Source of the DNA: Melioribacteraceae bacterium
Lineage (GTDB): Bacteria > Bacteroidota > Ignavibacteria > Ignavibacteriales > Melioribacteraceae
Reading direction: 5' to 3'
DNA length: 50,939 bases
NCBI GenBank assembly: GCA_021739765.1
Contig: JAIPBD010000026.1
Coordinates: forward strand, 1-50,939
Shown here: piece after piece, positions 1 through 8,606 of the stretch
Numbering within the stretch: position 1 is the first letter of the stretch
How the letters are laid out: each line of letters begins with the position of its first letter
Made by a program: the position numbers and the translations under genes
The notes under the pieces: model-generated
Told to the model about the DNA's origin: nothing
Databases searched by the model: none
What the model saw: only the letters and a program-made list of their open reading frames with translations

Positions 1-189
1 GGAGAAGTCGGGCTTGGTGGAGAAGTACGAAGTGTTGGAAATATCGAAAAACGAATTCAAGAAGCCGAGAAATTGGGGTTTGAGAACATCTATCTGCCTC
101 AAAACAACATGAAAAATTTAGTCCGAAAAAATCATTTAAGTCTTATTCCCGTTAGAAATATTTCCGACGCGATTGAGGAGTTGTATTAA
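1..189 (+). CDS. radA: DNA repair protein RadA, C-terminal fragment
   Basis: This is the last 62 codons of a gene that begins outside the window; it reads in frame from base 1 to a TAA at 187-189. The fragment opens with GEVGLGGEVR, typical of the Lon-protease-like C-terminal domain of RadA/Sms, and continues with an amphipathic helix (RIQEAEKLGF) and a C-terminal strand/helix (IPVRNISDAIEEL). RadA is a RecA-like ATPase that helps branch migration and processing of recombination intermediates. The N-terminal zinc finger and Walker motifs cannot be seen here, so the call rests on the conserved C-terminus only. Confidence 0.88.
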   Translation, partial: GEVGLGGEVRSVGNIEKRIQEAEKLGFENIYLPQNNMKNLVRKNHLSLIPVRNISDAIEELY

Positions 190-195
190 TTACAA

Positions 196-543
196 TTATG
201 GATCAAGTTCAAACAATTCCAATAACTTGGATATAATTTTCTGTCCGTTATCTTTGCCAATTATTCCAAGCTTGCTTCTTATCAGTTCTTTTGGAATACT
301 AATTATTTTATGTAAACGGACTATTGAGCTGACTCGTAAACCCGTCTTTTTAAATTCAGAATCGTTTTTATTAATTACTAAATCGCTACTTTCAATATTT
401 TTAGGGATTATGCTTGAAATAAAAGCAACGACAACATGTTCGTGTTTACCGTTTTCAGAGGTTAGACATAACGCAGGTCTTACTTTTATTGTCTTGAGAT
501 TATCAAATGGAAAGGCTACTTAAACAATACTGCTTTTAATCAT
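196..543 (-). pseudogene. MazF/PemK-like toxin, nonsense mutation at codon 8
   Basis: Read on the minus strand from an ATG at 543-541, the frame gives MIKSSIV, a TAA stop (522-520), then VAFPFDNLKTIKVRPALCL and about 90 more codons to the TAA at 198-196. The motif VxFPFxxLxxxKxRPAL is the N-terminal signature of PemK/MazF mRNA interferases, and the total length (115 codons) is normal for the family. A leucine codon TTA changed to TAA would explain the stop, since family members usually have a hydrophobic residue there. The start overlaps the end of the antitoxin gene by 8 nt, the usual toxin-antitoxin arrangement. No good in-frame start lies directly after the stop. A plus-strand reading frame across the same region is only its antisense. 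Confidence 0.75.
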
Positions 544-774
544 CTAAAGGAACTCCATCGGAAATTGAGTAAATGTCTTCGCCTGGTTCTTTTAAAAAAT
601 CGAATGCGGGATTTTTCGAAAAAACGGTTGCAAAATCATCTTCTGGTTCATGAGAAATACGGTCATCTTCAAATAGCAATATCACTTTGATATCTTTGAT
701 ATTTCTATTAAAATCGTATTCGATTTTCAAGTGCCCGTTTTCATCTGTTTTTGTTTAAACTCGATTGCCTTCAT
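536..774 (-). pseudogene. Antitoxin of the MazF/PemK-like pair, frameshifted near the N-terminus
   Basis: An ATG at 774-772 starts MKAIEFKQKQ, but this frame stops after 15 codons. One base over, the frame continues KTDENGHLKIEYDF and runs to VPLDD and a TAA at 538-536. Joining the two by adding one A to a run of five As (near 742-748) gives one 79-residue protein with the usual look of these antitoxins: an N-terminal MKAIEF strand, a short beta region (KVILLFED) and an acidic toxin-wrapping tail containing NPAFDFLKEPGEDIYSISDG. The downstream part alone could start at a TTG at 730. A single-base assembly error is possible, so a sequencing artefact is not excluded. Confidence 0.68.
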
Positions 775-920
775 ACAATTTCGCTCATTCGCTTTTGATC
801 GTACCTAATGTATAATTTTTTACAGAATAAATAAATTGAAGCATGCGTGCATAGAATTTCACTTCACTTAATCCTATCTTAATGATTATTATTAAATGAA
901 AATACTGGTAGGGATAAAAT

Positions 921-1499
921 ATGTCATTAAAAGTTGCTGTAATTTATGGATCGGTAAGAAGCTCACGACAAGGTATAAAGGCTGCGAAATTTATCCGGAA
1001 TAAGTGTGACGAACGAGGATGGGAAACTACTCTGCTCGATCCTTTAGAATTGGGAATTCCATTAATTGACAAGATGTACAAAGAGTATGACGAGGAAAAC
1101 ACACCGGAATATTTAATAGAACCCGCTAAAGTTCTACAGGATTCAGACGGATTTATTGTAGTTTCCGGTGAATATAACCACGCGGCACCCCCCGCACTGC
1201 TTAACTTGATGAATTATTTTCAAAAAGAGTATCATTGGAAACCATCAGCAATCGTCAGTTACAGTGCCGGACCGTTTGGCGGAGTTCGTGCGGCGATGCA
1301 TTTACGTTCGTACTTAAACGAATTAGGAACTCCAAGCATTCCTTCGATACTTCCCATCTCAAAAGTTTATTCATCAATCGATGAAAACGGAAAAGCCGTT
1401 GATGAGTCCTATAATAAAAGATCGATAAAATTTCTCGATGAATTTGACTGGTATTTAAAAGCCTTTAAAGAAGCCCGGAATAATGGCACTCCTTATTAA
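921..1499 (+). CDS. NADPH-dependent FMN reductase family flavoprotein
   Basis: A 192-residue flavodoxin-fold protein. The N-terminus KVAVIYGSVRSSRQG is the FMN-phosphate-binding loop of the SsuE/azoreductase family, and SGEYNHAAPPALLNLMNYF near residues 83-101 is the conserved GEYN motif followed by the helix that packs on the flavin. The segment SYSAGPFGGVRAAMHLR is also typical. Such proteins use NAD(P)H to reduce FMN, quinones or other small electron acceptors in the cytoplasm; the real substrate cannot be read from sequence. The start has a purine-rich stretch (ggtaggga) just upstream. It stands alone, between the broken toxin-antitoxin pair and a peptidase gene. Confidence 0.85.
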   Translation: MSLKVAVIYGSVRSSRQGIKAAKFIRNKCDERGWETTLLDPLELGIPLIDKMYKEYDEENTPEYLIEPAKVLQDSDGFIVVSGEYNHAAPPALLNLMNYFQKEYHWKPSAIVSYSAGPFGGVRAAMHLRSYLNELGTPSIPSILPISKVYSSIDENGKAVDESYNKRSIKFLDEFDWYLKAFKEARNNGTPY

Positions 1500-1553
1500 A
1501 TAGATTTTACAAACAATCAATTACTGTATTTATTAATAATATCTGAGGTGGAA

Positions 1554-3668
1554 ATGAAAACAACTAAATCTCTAATTTTAATCGCCGGAGTATTTTTGCT
1601 CACTTTCTGTACAAAAAAAATCAAGGTTGAATATCCTGTCGCTGAAACAGTTGACACGGTTACGAATTATCACGGTACCGAAGTCGCCGATCCTTATCGT
1701 TGGATGGAAGACTTAAACTCGGAAATGACTCAAAATTGGATTACCGAGCAGAACAAACTTACAAACGGATATCTCGAACACATCGATTTTCAAGACAAAC
1801 TCAAAGAAAGACTTACAGAACTTTGGGATTATGAAAAATATTCCGCACCGAGTAAACAAGGCAAATATTATTTCTTCTCAAAAAACGACGGATTACAGGA
1901 ACAAAGTGTAGTTTACTATCAAGAAGGCTTAGATGGCGAACCATCTGTCTTTTTAGATCCCAACACATTTTCGGATGACGGATCAATAAGCCTTGCCGGA
2001 ATGTCTTATTCCAAGGATCATAAATATGTCGCTTACGCTATTTCCAAAGGGGGATCGGATTGGAGAGAAATTTACACGATGGAAATTGAAGGCAATAAAA
2101 AATTAGATGACAAAATTGAGTGGGCAAAATTTACCGGAATGAGTTGGTATAAGGACGGTTTTTACTACAGCCGTTATGATGAACCAAACGAAGAAAACAA
2201 ATTAAAATCCGTTAATGAATACCAAAAACTCTACTATCACAAACTTGGAACTCCTCAATCAGAGGACAGACTTGTAATGGAAAATCCCGATAATCCGAAA
2301 CAAGGATATTGGGGATGGGCAACTGATGATGAAAGATTTTTGATAATAAATATTTGGGAAGGATCGTCGAACTACAATTTGCTTTCATACAAAGATTTAA
2401 AAAATGGTCGCGGAATTAGACCGATTGTCACTCAGTCGGAAGCTCGATATTCTGTAATTGATAATGTTGGCGATAAACTTCTTATCCAAACTGATTTTGA
2501 AGCGCCAAATGGTAAAGTGATTTTGATTGATCCCGCGAAACCAGCAAAATCAAACTGGGAAGAAGTAATACCCGAATCCGAAAACCCGATTGACGGAGTT
2601 TCGTTTGTCGGCGGAAAATTATTTGTTGTTTATTTAAAAGACGCAAATAGCCAGGTCGTCGCTTTCGATCAAAACGGTTCAAAACTCTTTGATGTTGAAC
2701 TTCCGGGAATCGGAACTGTCAGCGGATTTGGTGGAAATAAAAACGATAAGGAACTATTCTATTCTTACACTTCATTTACGTATCCCTCAACAATCTTCAA
2801 GTATGATGTAGAAAAAAATGAATCTGAATTGTTCAGAAAATCAAATGTAAAATTTGATATGGGCGGTTATGAAACCAAACAAGTTTTTGTAGAAAGTAAT
2901 GATGGAACAAAAATCCCGCTATTTATTACGCACAAAAAAGGATTAGAACTTGACGGAAATAATCCCACACTTCTTTACGCTTACGGCGGATTTAACATCG
3001 CGATGCAGCCTTCGTTCAGGTTAACCACAATTCCTATTCTTGAAAACGGCGGCGTTTACGCAATGGCTTGTTTAAGGGGCGGAAGCGAGTACGGCGAAGA
3101 TTGGCATAAAGCCGGTATGCTCGAAAAGAAACAAAATGTATTTGATGATTTTATTTCATGTGCAGAATATTTAGTTGATGAAAAATATACTTCCCCCGAA
3201 AAACTTGCAGCGCAAGGCGGTTCCAACGGTGGATTGTTAGTCGGGGCAGTTATTAATCAACGACCGGATTTATTCAAAGTCGCTTTCCCGGCTGTCGGTG
3301 TAATGGATATGCTTCGTTTCCATAAATTTACAATCGGTTGGGCTTGGGTTCCGGAATACGGTTCAAGTGATGACCCGAATCAATTTGAATTCCTTTACAA
3401 ATATTCGCCGCTGCACAACATAAAAAAAGGGACTTGTTACCCTGCAACGATGGTTACTACAGCGGATCATGATGACCGTGTTTTCCCCGCTCATTCTTTT
3501 AAGTATGCGCAAACTTTACAAGACGCGCAAAGTTGCGATAATCCAACTTTAATTAGAATTGAAACTAAAGTAGGGCACGGAGCGGGAACAAGCACTTCAA
3601 AAACAATCGATCTTTATAGCGATATGTGGGCATTTATGTTTTTCAATATGGGTGTCAGCCCTTATTAA
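1554..3668 (+). CDS. Prolyl oligopeptidase (S9A serine peptidase), lipoprotein
   Basis: A 704-residue prolyl oligopeptidase. The ATG at 1554 is preferred over a GTG two codons earlier because gaggtgg lies just in front of it. The N-terminus is a lipoprotein-like signal (hydrophobic ILIAGVFLLTFC), so the enzyme is probably membrane-anchored on the periplasmic side. Residues ~30-410 form the N-terminal beta-propeller (YRWMEDLNSE, SWYKDGFYYSRYD); residues ~430-704 are the alpha/beta hydrolase. The triad is visible: Ser557 in GGSNGGLL, Asp641 in DHDDRVFP and His675 in VGHGAG. These enzymes cut short peptides after proline. A GC-rich hairpin follows the stop, so it is probably monocistronic. Confidence 0.93.
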   Translation: MKTTKSLILIAGVFLLTFCTKKIKVEYPVAETVDTVTNYHGTEVADPYRWMEDLNSEMTQNWITEQNKLTNGYLEHIDFQDKLKERLTELWDYEKYSAPSKQGKYYFFSKNDGLQEQSVVYYQEGLDGEPSVFLDPNTFSDDGSISLAGMSYSKDHKYVAYAISKGGSDWREIYTMEIEGNKKLDDKIEWAKFTGMSWYKDGFYYSRYDEPNEENKLKSVNEYQKLYYHKLGTPQSEDRLVMENPDNPKQGYWGWATDDERFLIINIWEGSSNYNLLSYKDLKNGRGIRPIVTQSEARYSVIDNVGDKLLIQTDFEAPNGKVILIDPAKPAKSNWEEVIPESENPIDGVSFVGGKLFVVYLKDANSQVVAFDQNGSKLFDVELPGIGTVSGFGGNKNDKELFYSYTSFTYPSTIFKYDVEKNESELFRKSNVKFDMGGYETKQVFVESNDGTKIPLFITHKKGLELDGNNPTLLYAYGGFNIAMQPSFRLTTIPILENGGVYAMACLRGGSEYGEDWHKAGMLEKKQNVFDDFISCAEYLVDEKYTSPEKLAAQGGSNGGLLVGAVINQRPDLFKVAFPAVGVMDMLRFHKFTIGWAWVPEYGSSDDPNQFEFLYKYSPLHNIKKGTCYPATMVTTADHDDRVFPAHSFKYAQTLQDAQSCDNPTLIRIETKVGHGAGTSTSKTIDLYSDMWAFMFFNMGVSPY

Positions 3669-3680
3669 TAATTTCTTCTT

Positions 3681-3707
3681 ATCGGGGCGGATTTAATTCG
3701 CCCCGAT
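3681..3707 (+). terminator. Hairpin after the prolyl oligopeptidase gene
   Basis: A perfect 9-bp stem (atcggggcg / cgccccgat) encloses a 9-nt AT-rich loop, 12 nt after the stop codon. There is no clear T tract on the 3' side, so termination may be weak or need other factors. Confidence 0.55.
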
Positions 3708-3822
3708 TAATGAAACAAATTCCGCTTCAAGGTTTTTAATCGGATATACTTTTCGATTCGGAGATCAAATCTTTCCTTATTTTTCGAAAACTTTTTCAAA
3801 TAATTTTAATCAAAGAGGACTT

Positions 3823-4332
3823 ATGAAATTGAGAATGCTATTAACTTTTGTACTACTTTCTGCAATGATGATCAGCGCGCAGAATGTAAAATTTGGACAT
3901 GTTGATTCTGAATATATCTTCGATCAACTCCCGGAAGGCGAAACAGCTGATAAAAATATTGAACAATTTGAACTTGGATTGCGAGCTGAGGTTCAAAAGA
4001 AATATCAAGAACTACAACAAAAAGTTGAAGATTACCAAAACCAAGCACAAACTATGGTTCCCGCACAAAGACAATCAAAGGAAAAAGAACTTCAAGAATT
4101 GCAACGGGATATTCAAAACATGCAGATGGATGCTGAACAGCAGATGCAAGAAAAACAGCTTGAATATTACGAACCTATATATAAAAAAATTGAAGACGCG
4201 ATTAAATCCGTCGCGAAAAAAAACAATATTACTCACGTATTCAGGTCGGAAATGTTAATTGAAGCTCCGGAAAATGAAGACATATCAGATTTAGTTTTAG
4301 CGGAACTCGGTGTGAAAGCCGAAAAAGAATAA
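3823..4332 (+). CDS. OmpH/Skp family periplasmic chaperone
   Basis: A 169-residue protein with a cleavable signal peptide (MKLRMLLTFVLLSAMMISAQ). The mature protein starts with the small beta region of Skp (VKFGHVDSEYIFDQLPEG), is followed by a long charged coiled coil rich in Gln, Glu and Lys (residues ~45-130), and ends with the C-terminal strand region (KNNITHVFRSEMLIEA). Skp/OmpH trimers hold unfolded outer-membrane proteins in the periplasm on the way to the BAM complex. A good ribosome site (agagga) precedes the ATG. It is the last ordinary gene before the repeat-rich island and is followed by a strong hairpin terminator. Confidence 0.88.
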   Translation: MKLRMLLTFVLLSAMMISAQNVKFGHVDSEYIFDQLPEGETADKNIEQFELGLRAEVQKKYQELQQKVEDYQNQAQTMVPAQRQSKEKELQELQRDIQNMQMDAEQQMQEKQLEYYEPIYKKIEDAIKSVAKKNNITHVFRSEMLIEAPENEDISDLVLAELGVKAEKE

Positions 4333-4347
4333 CGGTATTTATTTAAT

Positions 4348-4385
4348 AAACCTGCCATATCTCGGAGAAATGGCAGGTTTGTTTT
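4348..4385 (+). terminator. Terminator hairpin after ompH; left copy of the island-flanking repeat
   Basis: An 11-bp perfect stem (aaacctgccat / atggcaggttt) with an 11-nt loop, followed by gtttt, sits 15 nt after the ompH stop. The sequence 4347-4383 recurs in the same orientation at 11671-11707 with only two differences in 37 bases, both in the loop. Confidence 0.85.
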
Positions 4386-4510
4386 AAAATTACTTTATCG
4401 ACAGTATCTTTTTAATATCCTAAAATTTAATAGAAATACACAGCGCTTAAATATTTACCTCCGTTGAACCGAATTTAATGCAAACCGGTATTAAAATAAT
4501 CAGATCAAAA

Positions 4511-5110
4511 TTTAATCTCTGTAACCGCAACCTTCACGGAACTCGTTTTAGAAATCCAGGTTGCGGAAATATTTGATAAACGACAAGATTTTAGAATTTG
4601 TTTTGCTCTGTGTTTACGGTTTGCTTAAAGTTTTAGGTAGTTATGTCACGGTTATTATTTCTTTGATTGCTACTATGACTCCCGAAGCATCGGGACAAGC
4701 TGTGACAGCCTTGGAATTTAATCTCTATAACCGCAACCTTCATGGAACTCGTTTTAGAAATCCAGGTTGCGGAAATATTTGATAAACGACAAGATTTTAG
4801 AATTTGTTTTGCTCTGTGTTTACGGTTTGCTTAAAGTTTTAGGTAGTTATGTCACGGTTATTATCTCTTCGATTGCTACTATGACTCCCGAAGCATCGGG
4901 ACAAGCTGTGACAGCCTTGGAATTTAATCTCTGTAACCGCAACCTTCACGGAACTCGTCTTAGAAATCCAGGTTGCGGAAATATTTGATAAACGACAACG
5001 TTTTTGAATTTGTTTTAGTTTGTGGTTTGTGTTTTGTGTAAAGTTCTAGGTAGTTATGTCACGGTTATTATTCCTAATTAGCCATTATGACCGTGACAGC
5101 CTTGGAATTA
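4511..5110 (+). repeat. Array A: three tandem copies of a ~206-bp structured repeat
   Basis: Units begin at 4511, 4717 and 4923, exactly 206 bp apart; the first two differ at only a few positions and the third diverges and is shorter near its 3' end. Each unit has (1) a hairpin with arms ccgcaacct and aggttgcgg around a 24-nt loop, (2) an AT-rich middle, and (3) a region bracketed by tgtcac and gtgaca that holds a small hairpin (tcccga-agca-tcggga). In the third unit the inner hairpin is missing but the outer stem is a perfect gtcacgg/ccgtgac pair. The short TTG-started reading frames across the units are not convincing genes, because the period is not a multiple of three and differences change amino acids freely. 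Nothing else is recognisable between 4386 and 4510. Confidence 0.9.
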
Positions 5111-5126
5111 AGCATTTCGATACCTA

Positions 5127-6497
5127 TTATTTGAGATGCACCAACTTGCTAATAGTGCTGATTTTATTATTAAATTTAACAGCACAAAGGTAGATTCCGC
5201 TAACATATCCGTCTAATCTGAACTTATAGTCGTATCTTCCTTTATCGAGATAGCCACTATGTAATTTAGTTATTAAACTACCGGTCAGGCTGTAAATGGT
5301 AATATCAACAATTCCGGTTTGCGGTAAATCTAATCGTATATTGGCCATACTATTTGTTGGATTTGGATAGAGATTTACGGATGGGTTGATATCGAGTGCC
5401 GTTTCTGAATGAGTAATATTATCCTCCACAGATACCATTAAATCATAAAACAGCAAGTTGGAAATTGAAATAGCAATTCCTTTTTCTTCAGTAAAGGTAA
5501 TTGAATTTATACTTTCATCAGTAGGTGAATATTGGTTTAACCATGTCTTGCCAGAGTCGATTGAAGTTATGATGAATCCATCTGCTCCAACCATCCAACA
5601 TTCATTGTTTCTAAAAGAAAAGTCATTCATAAAAAAGGAACTGAACTTTGAATCGTTGCATTTTATCCAATTATCACCACCATCAATCGTATAATAGAGA
5701 TAAGCCCAGTGTGTTAATATTCCAACATCTTCACTAATAAAATTGATGAGATGAAATCCCGAAATTGGCATCGGACTGGAGAACGAATTAACTTCCCAAT
5801 CATCTTCACTGTTGGTCGTTTTTAGGAAATAAGAAAACGGTGTACCCGACCAAGAATCTTCGCCGTTGTTTGCAAGCGCGTAACCGAAATCTTCATTTAA
5901 AAACTTCGGGATAATCCAATGCAAGCGTTTAGTTTTGCCCGGAATATTGATGATTTGCTCCTCCCAATTTGTGCCGCCGTCCGTGGTTTTCAGAAATGTT
6001 GTGTCACCGGTTAAAAACCCTTTCTGTACATTAACAAAATATATATTGGAGACTATATGAGGAAGAGTTAATGATTCCCATGATTCTCCGGCATCTGTGG
6101 TTTTCATTAGAACTGAAGAATCCACAGTACTATAAATTATCCAGCCTATCTGGTTATTAAGCTTATAAAAATCACCTATTCGCGAATCCAGTAATTTATA
6201 GTCGGTATACCAATTGTAGCCGCCATCTGTTGTCTTGAACATCCTATCGTTCTCAAAAGCAAGAATAAAACCAACATCATTATTAAAGAACTCCATATCG
6301 TCGAAGTATAGTTTTTCATCCGTATCAAAATTGGCGTCTGCAATTTCCCAGGTTTGGGCTGTTGCGGTATTGAATAGAGTTGAAATGAGAATAAGAACAA
6401 AGATGAGAAAATTGAATTGCAAAATAAGTGAAGTGAATTGATTACTTCCATTTTTGAAATGAAAGACGAGATTAGATATTAATTGTATGTTTTTCAT
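5127..6497 (-). CDS. T9SS-sorted secreted protein with Ycf48/BNR-like repeats
   Basis: A 456-residue secreted protein. A long N-terminal region ends in a hydrophobic signal (FLIFVLILISTLFNTATAQ). The body (~50-360) has about six repeats of the form K-T-T-D-G-G-x-N-W, for example MFKTTDGGYNW, LMKTTDAGESW and FLKTTDGGTNW, the signature of Ycf48/BNR beta-propeller blades. The last ~80 residues are a type A T9SS sorting domain (VNLYPNPTNSMANIRLDL, then GSLITKLHSG and GIYLCAVK). Such proteins are exported and attached to the cell surface or released; the ligand is unknown. A strong ribosome site (gggagg) precedes the ATG. It is related to 9321-10601, and both lie downstream of copies of the same non-coding block. 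Confidence 0.82.
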   Translation of the reverse strand: MKNIQLISNLVFHFKNGSNQFTSLILQFNFLIFVLILISTLFNTATAQTWEIADANFDTDEKLYFDDMEFFNNDVGFILAFENDRMFKTTDGGYNWYTDYKLLDSRIGDFYKLNNQIGWIIYSTVDSSVLMKTTDAGESWESLTLPHIVSNIYFVNVQKGFLTGDTTFLKTTDGGTNWEEQIINIPGKTKRLHWIIPKFLNEDFGYALANNGEDSWSGTPFSYFLKTTNSEDDWEVNSFSSPMPISGFHLINFISEDVGILTHWAYLYYTIDGGDNWIKCNDSKFSSFFMNDFSFRNNECWMVGADGFIITSIDSGKTWLNQYSPTDESINSITFTEEKGIAISISNLLFYDLMVSVEDNITHSETALDINPSVNLYPNPTNSMANIRLDLPQTGIVDITIYSLTGSLITKLHSGYLDKGRYDYKFRLDGYVSGIYLCAVKFNNKISTISKLVHLK

Positions 6498-6617
6498 ACT
6501 TACCTCCCATAAATGGGAATTGTTTGTAAAAGAAAACCCGGTTCACAATTGTAGTTTCGGGGAATTTAAGTCATAAAAACCAGTATATCCAAACTATAAG
6601 CAGCCTCCCGGTTATTT

Positions 6618-7032
6618 CAAAAATGTGAAGTTGTTCTTTAGAGAACTTATTTAGATAGAATTCGAATAAAAGATCATTAAATCCGTTAGCAAAATATAAA
6701 GCAGATATATTGATAACAATATAATTCTACTTCTCTTTTTTAGAATTCGTAGTAATAAAGATGGAGTGTCTCTTTAATTTAAAAGCAACTTATTCAAGAC
6801 AAAAGTTAAAAGATAAAAGAGAGAACGGAAAGCGGAGACCGTGGTTTAGCGGTTGGTAATTTCAATAATCTTAGTCTTAGTCATGATCTGATTCCCACTT
6901 TTTCCGACTTGCGGGAATTTACGGGCGTCTTGGGATTCTTTTTGGTGTTCTATGTCATAATTATAATCGAATACCTAACCGCAAAGAACGCAAAGAAGCC
7001 GCAAAGAGCGCAGAGTTTCAGATGAGCTTAAT
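6618..7032. repeat. Duplicated non-coding block, copy 1
   Basis: This stretch matches 10612-11043 over most of its length: weakly at first, then nearly identical from about 6740 (tagaattcgtagtaata, gagtgtctctttaattt, cggttggtaatttcaataat, cgacttgcgg, tttacgggcgtcttgggatt). Both copies contain a short 6-nt repeat (cttagt / cttggt) and end with a run of cgcaaag-like words. No believable gene is seen on either strand. Both copies lie 5' of a Ycf48-like T9SS gene and run straight into a 206-bp unit, so they may hold the promoter of those genes. I see nothing else between 6498 and 6618. Confidence 0.8.
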
Positions 7033-7655
7033 TAAATGACTGTAACCGCGACCTTCACAGTACTCGTTTTAGAAATCCAGGTTGCGGAAATATTCGATAA
7101 ACGACAACATTTTCGAATTCATTTTGCTCTGTGTTTATGGTTTATGGTTTGCGTAAAGTATTAGGTGGTTATGTCACGGTTATTATTTCTTCGATTGCTA
7201 CTATGACTCCCGAAGCATCGGGACAAGCTGTGACAGCCTTGGAATTTAATCTCTGTAACCGCGACCTTCACGGAACTCGTTTTAGAAATCCATGTTGCGG
7301 AAATATTTGACAGACGACAAGATTTTTGAATTTGTTTTGCTCTGTGTTTACGGTTTGCTTAAAGTTTTAGGTAGTTATGTCACGGTTATTATTTCTTCGA
7401 TTGCTACTATGACTCCCGAAGCATCGGGACAAGCTGTGACAGCCTTGGAATTTAATCACTGTAACCGCGACCTTCACAGTACTCGTTTTAGAAATCCATG
7501 TTGCGGAAATATTTGACAGACGACAACGTTTTTGAATTTGTTTTAGCCTGTGTTTGTGGTTTGTGTTATGTGTAAAGTTCTAGGTAGTTGTGTCACGGTT
7601 ATTATTTCTTTGATTGCTACTATGACTCCCGAAGCATCGGGACAAGCTGTGATGC
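7033..7655 (+). repeat. Array B: three tandem copies of the ~206-bp structured repeat
   Basis: Units start near 7033, 7245 and 7451. The last two starts are exactly 206 bp apart; the first unit is about 212 bp because of a small local duplication (tatggttta). They keep the same order of hairpins as array A, but the left arm of the first stem is ccgcgacct instead of ccgcaacct. In units 2 and 3 the right arm carries one change (atgttgcgg). The third unit loses its right end after gctgtga. The short stretch to 7733 holds nothing recognisable. Confidence 0.9.
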
Positions 7656-7733
7656 ACTGTGGAATGTCGTAATAAAAAACACCCAGCAAAATACCAATAA
7701 TCTTCTCATCTCAAACCTCATTTATATGATTTG

Positions 7734-8585
7734 TTATTTTAATAACAAGATGCTTAATGTTTTTACTTGATTATTAATGATAAATCGACAGAAATAAACT
7801 CCGGAACCTACTTCCGGCGTTATCGAGTTAAAATTCACGATAATTTCATGTAGACCGGCATTTTGATGCCCATTTCTAATGTTTTTTATAAATCTACCGA
7901 GAGGATCAAAAAGATCAATTGAAACATTTGAATTACTTTCTAGAAAAAAACTCAACTTTGTTTCAGGATTAAAAGGATTAGGATAATTTGGAAAAACTAT
8001 GCCACTTTCAATTGAATCTCTGTCCTTGCTTATCTTATTAGGTGCTGAACGTTTTATGATTACTTTAATGGGAAAGAAGAATGGAAGTCCTTCACTCCAT
8101 TTTTCATTATTCGAATAGTATGTATATTGATTACCATTTAATGTATCGCTCTGGTTGTGACTTAGTGCCAAATAAAATAACAACTCGCCCCCTATAAAAA
8201 ATGAATTATCGTTATCGATAGATATTGGCGGTTCAATTTTAATGGACCTCCATTCTGGGAAGACGACAGAATCAACACTTATTCTTTCGACGAATATCGT
8301 AGTATCATATAAGTTGAGTGCCAATCCAAAACTTGCAAAATGCTGAGTGGAATCCCATGGGAGATATTCAGAATCAACCAGAAGTACTCGAATCTCCTCA
8401 ATACTATAATTAGTCCAGCTAGCTTCTACATCAAATTTGACTGCAAATTGTGATATGAATTCGGTGATAAATACACTCTCATTTTTAAATGTGGTGGTAT
8501 CAGGGAATAACCGCAGCGTATCAACGTCGTTTTGGGCGCTTAACGATATGCAAATAAAAAATGAGAATATTATAATCTTTTTCAT
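7734..8585 (-). CDS. T9SS-sorted secreted protein, unknown function
   Basis: A 283-residue protein with a clear signal peptide (MKKIIIFSFFICISLSAQ). Residues ~20-190 are beta-rich without a family I recognise. The C-terminal ~85 residues are a type A T9SS sorting domain, starting with FPNYPNPFNPETKLSFFL and continuing through DPLGRFIKNI and GSGVYFCRF to a short hydrophobic end. It is probably exported across both membranes and anchored or released at the surface. The gene lies 21 nt downstream of the truncated-looking secreted protein at 8607-9305, so the two are probably co-transcribed from the 10601 side. Confidence 0.75.
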   Translation of the reverse strand: MKKIIIFSFFICISLSAQNDVDTLRLFPDTTTFKNESVFITEFISQFAVKFDVEASWTNYSIEEIRVLLVDSEYLPWDSTQHFASFGLALNLYDTTIFVERISVDSVVFPEWRSIKIEPPISIDNDNSFFIGGELLFYLALSHNQSDTLNGNQYTYYSNNEKWSEGLPFFFPIKVIIKRSAPNKISKDRDSIESGIVFPNYPNPFNPETKLSFFLESNSNVSIDLFDPLGRFIKNIRNGHQNAGLHEIIVNFNSITPEVGSGVYFCRFIINNQVKTLSILLLK

Positions 8586-8606
8586 GTTGTTTAATTCCCC
8601 AAATTC

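Noticed and set aside
173-523. Plus-strand 116-codon frame near the left end
   Set aside because: It is antisense to the MazF/PemK-like toxin remnant, whose family motif is clear on the minus strand, and it overlaps the end of radA.
4561-7516. 73-74-codon reading frames repeated across the 206-bp units
   Set aside because: They start at TTG, the 206-bp period is not a multiple of three, differences between copies change amino acids freely, and no ribosome site precedes them. They follow from the repeat, not from a gene.
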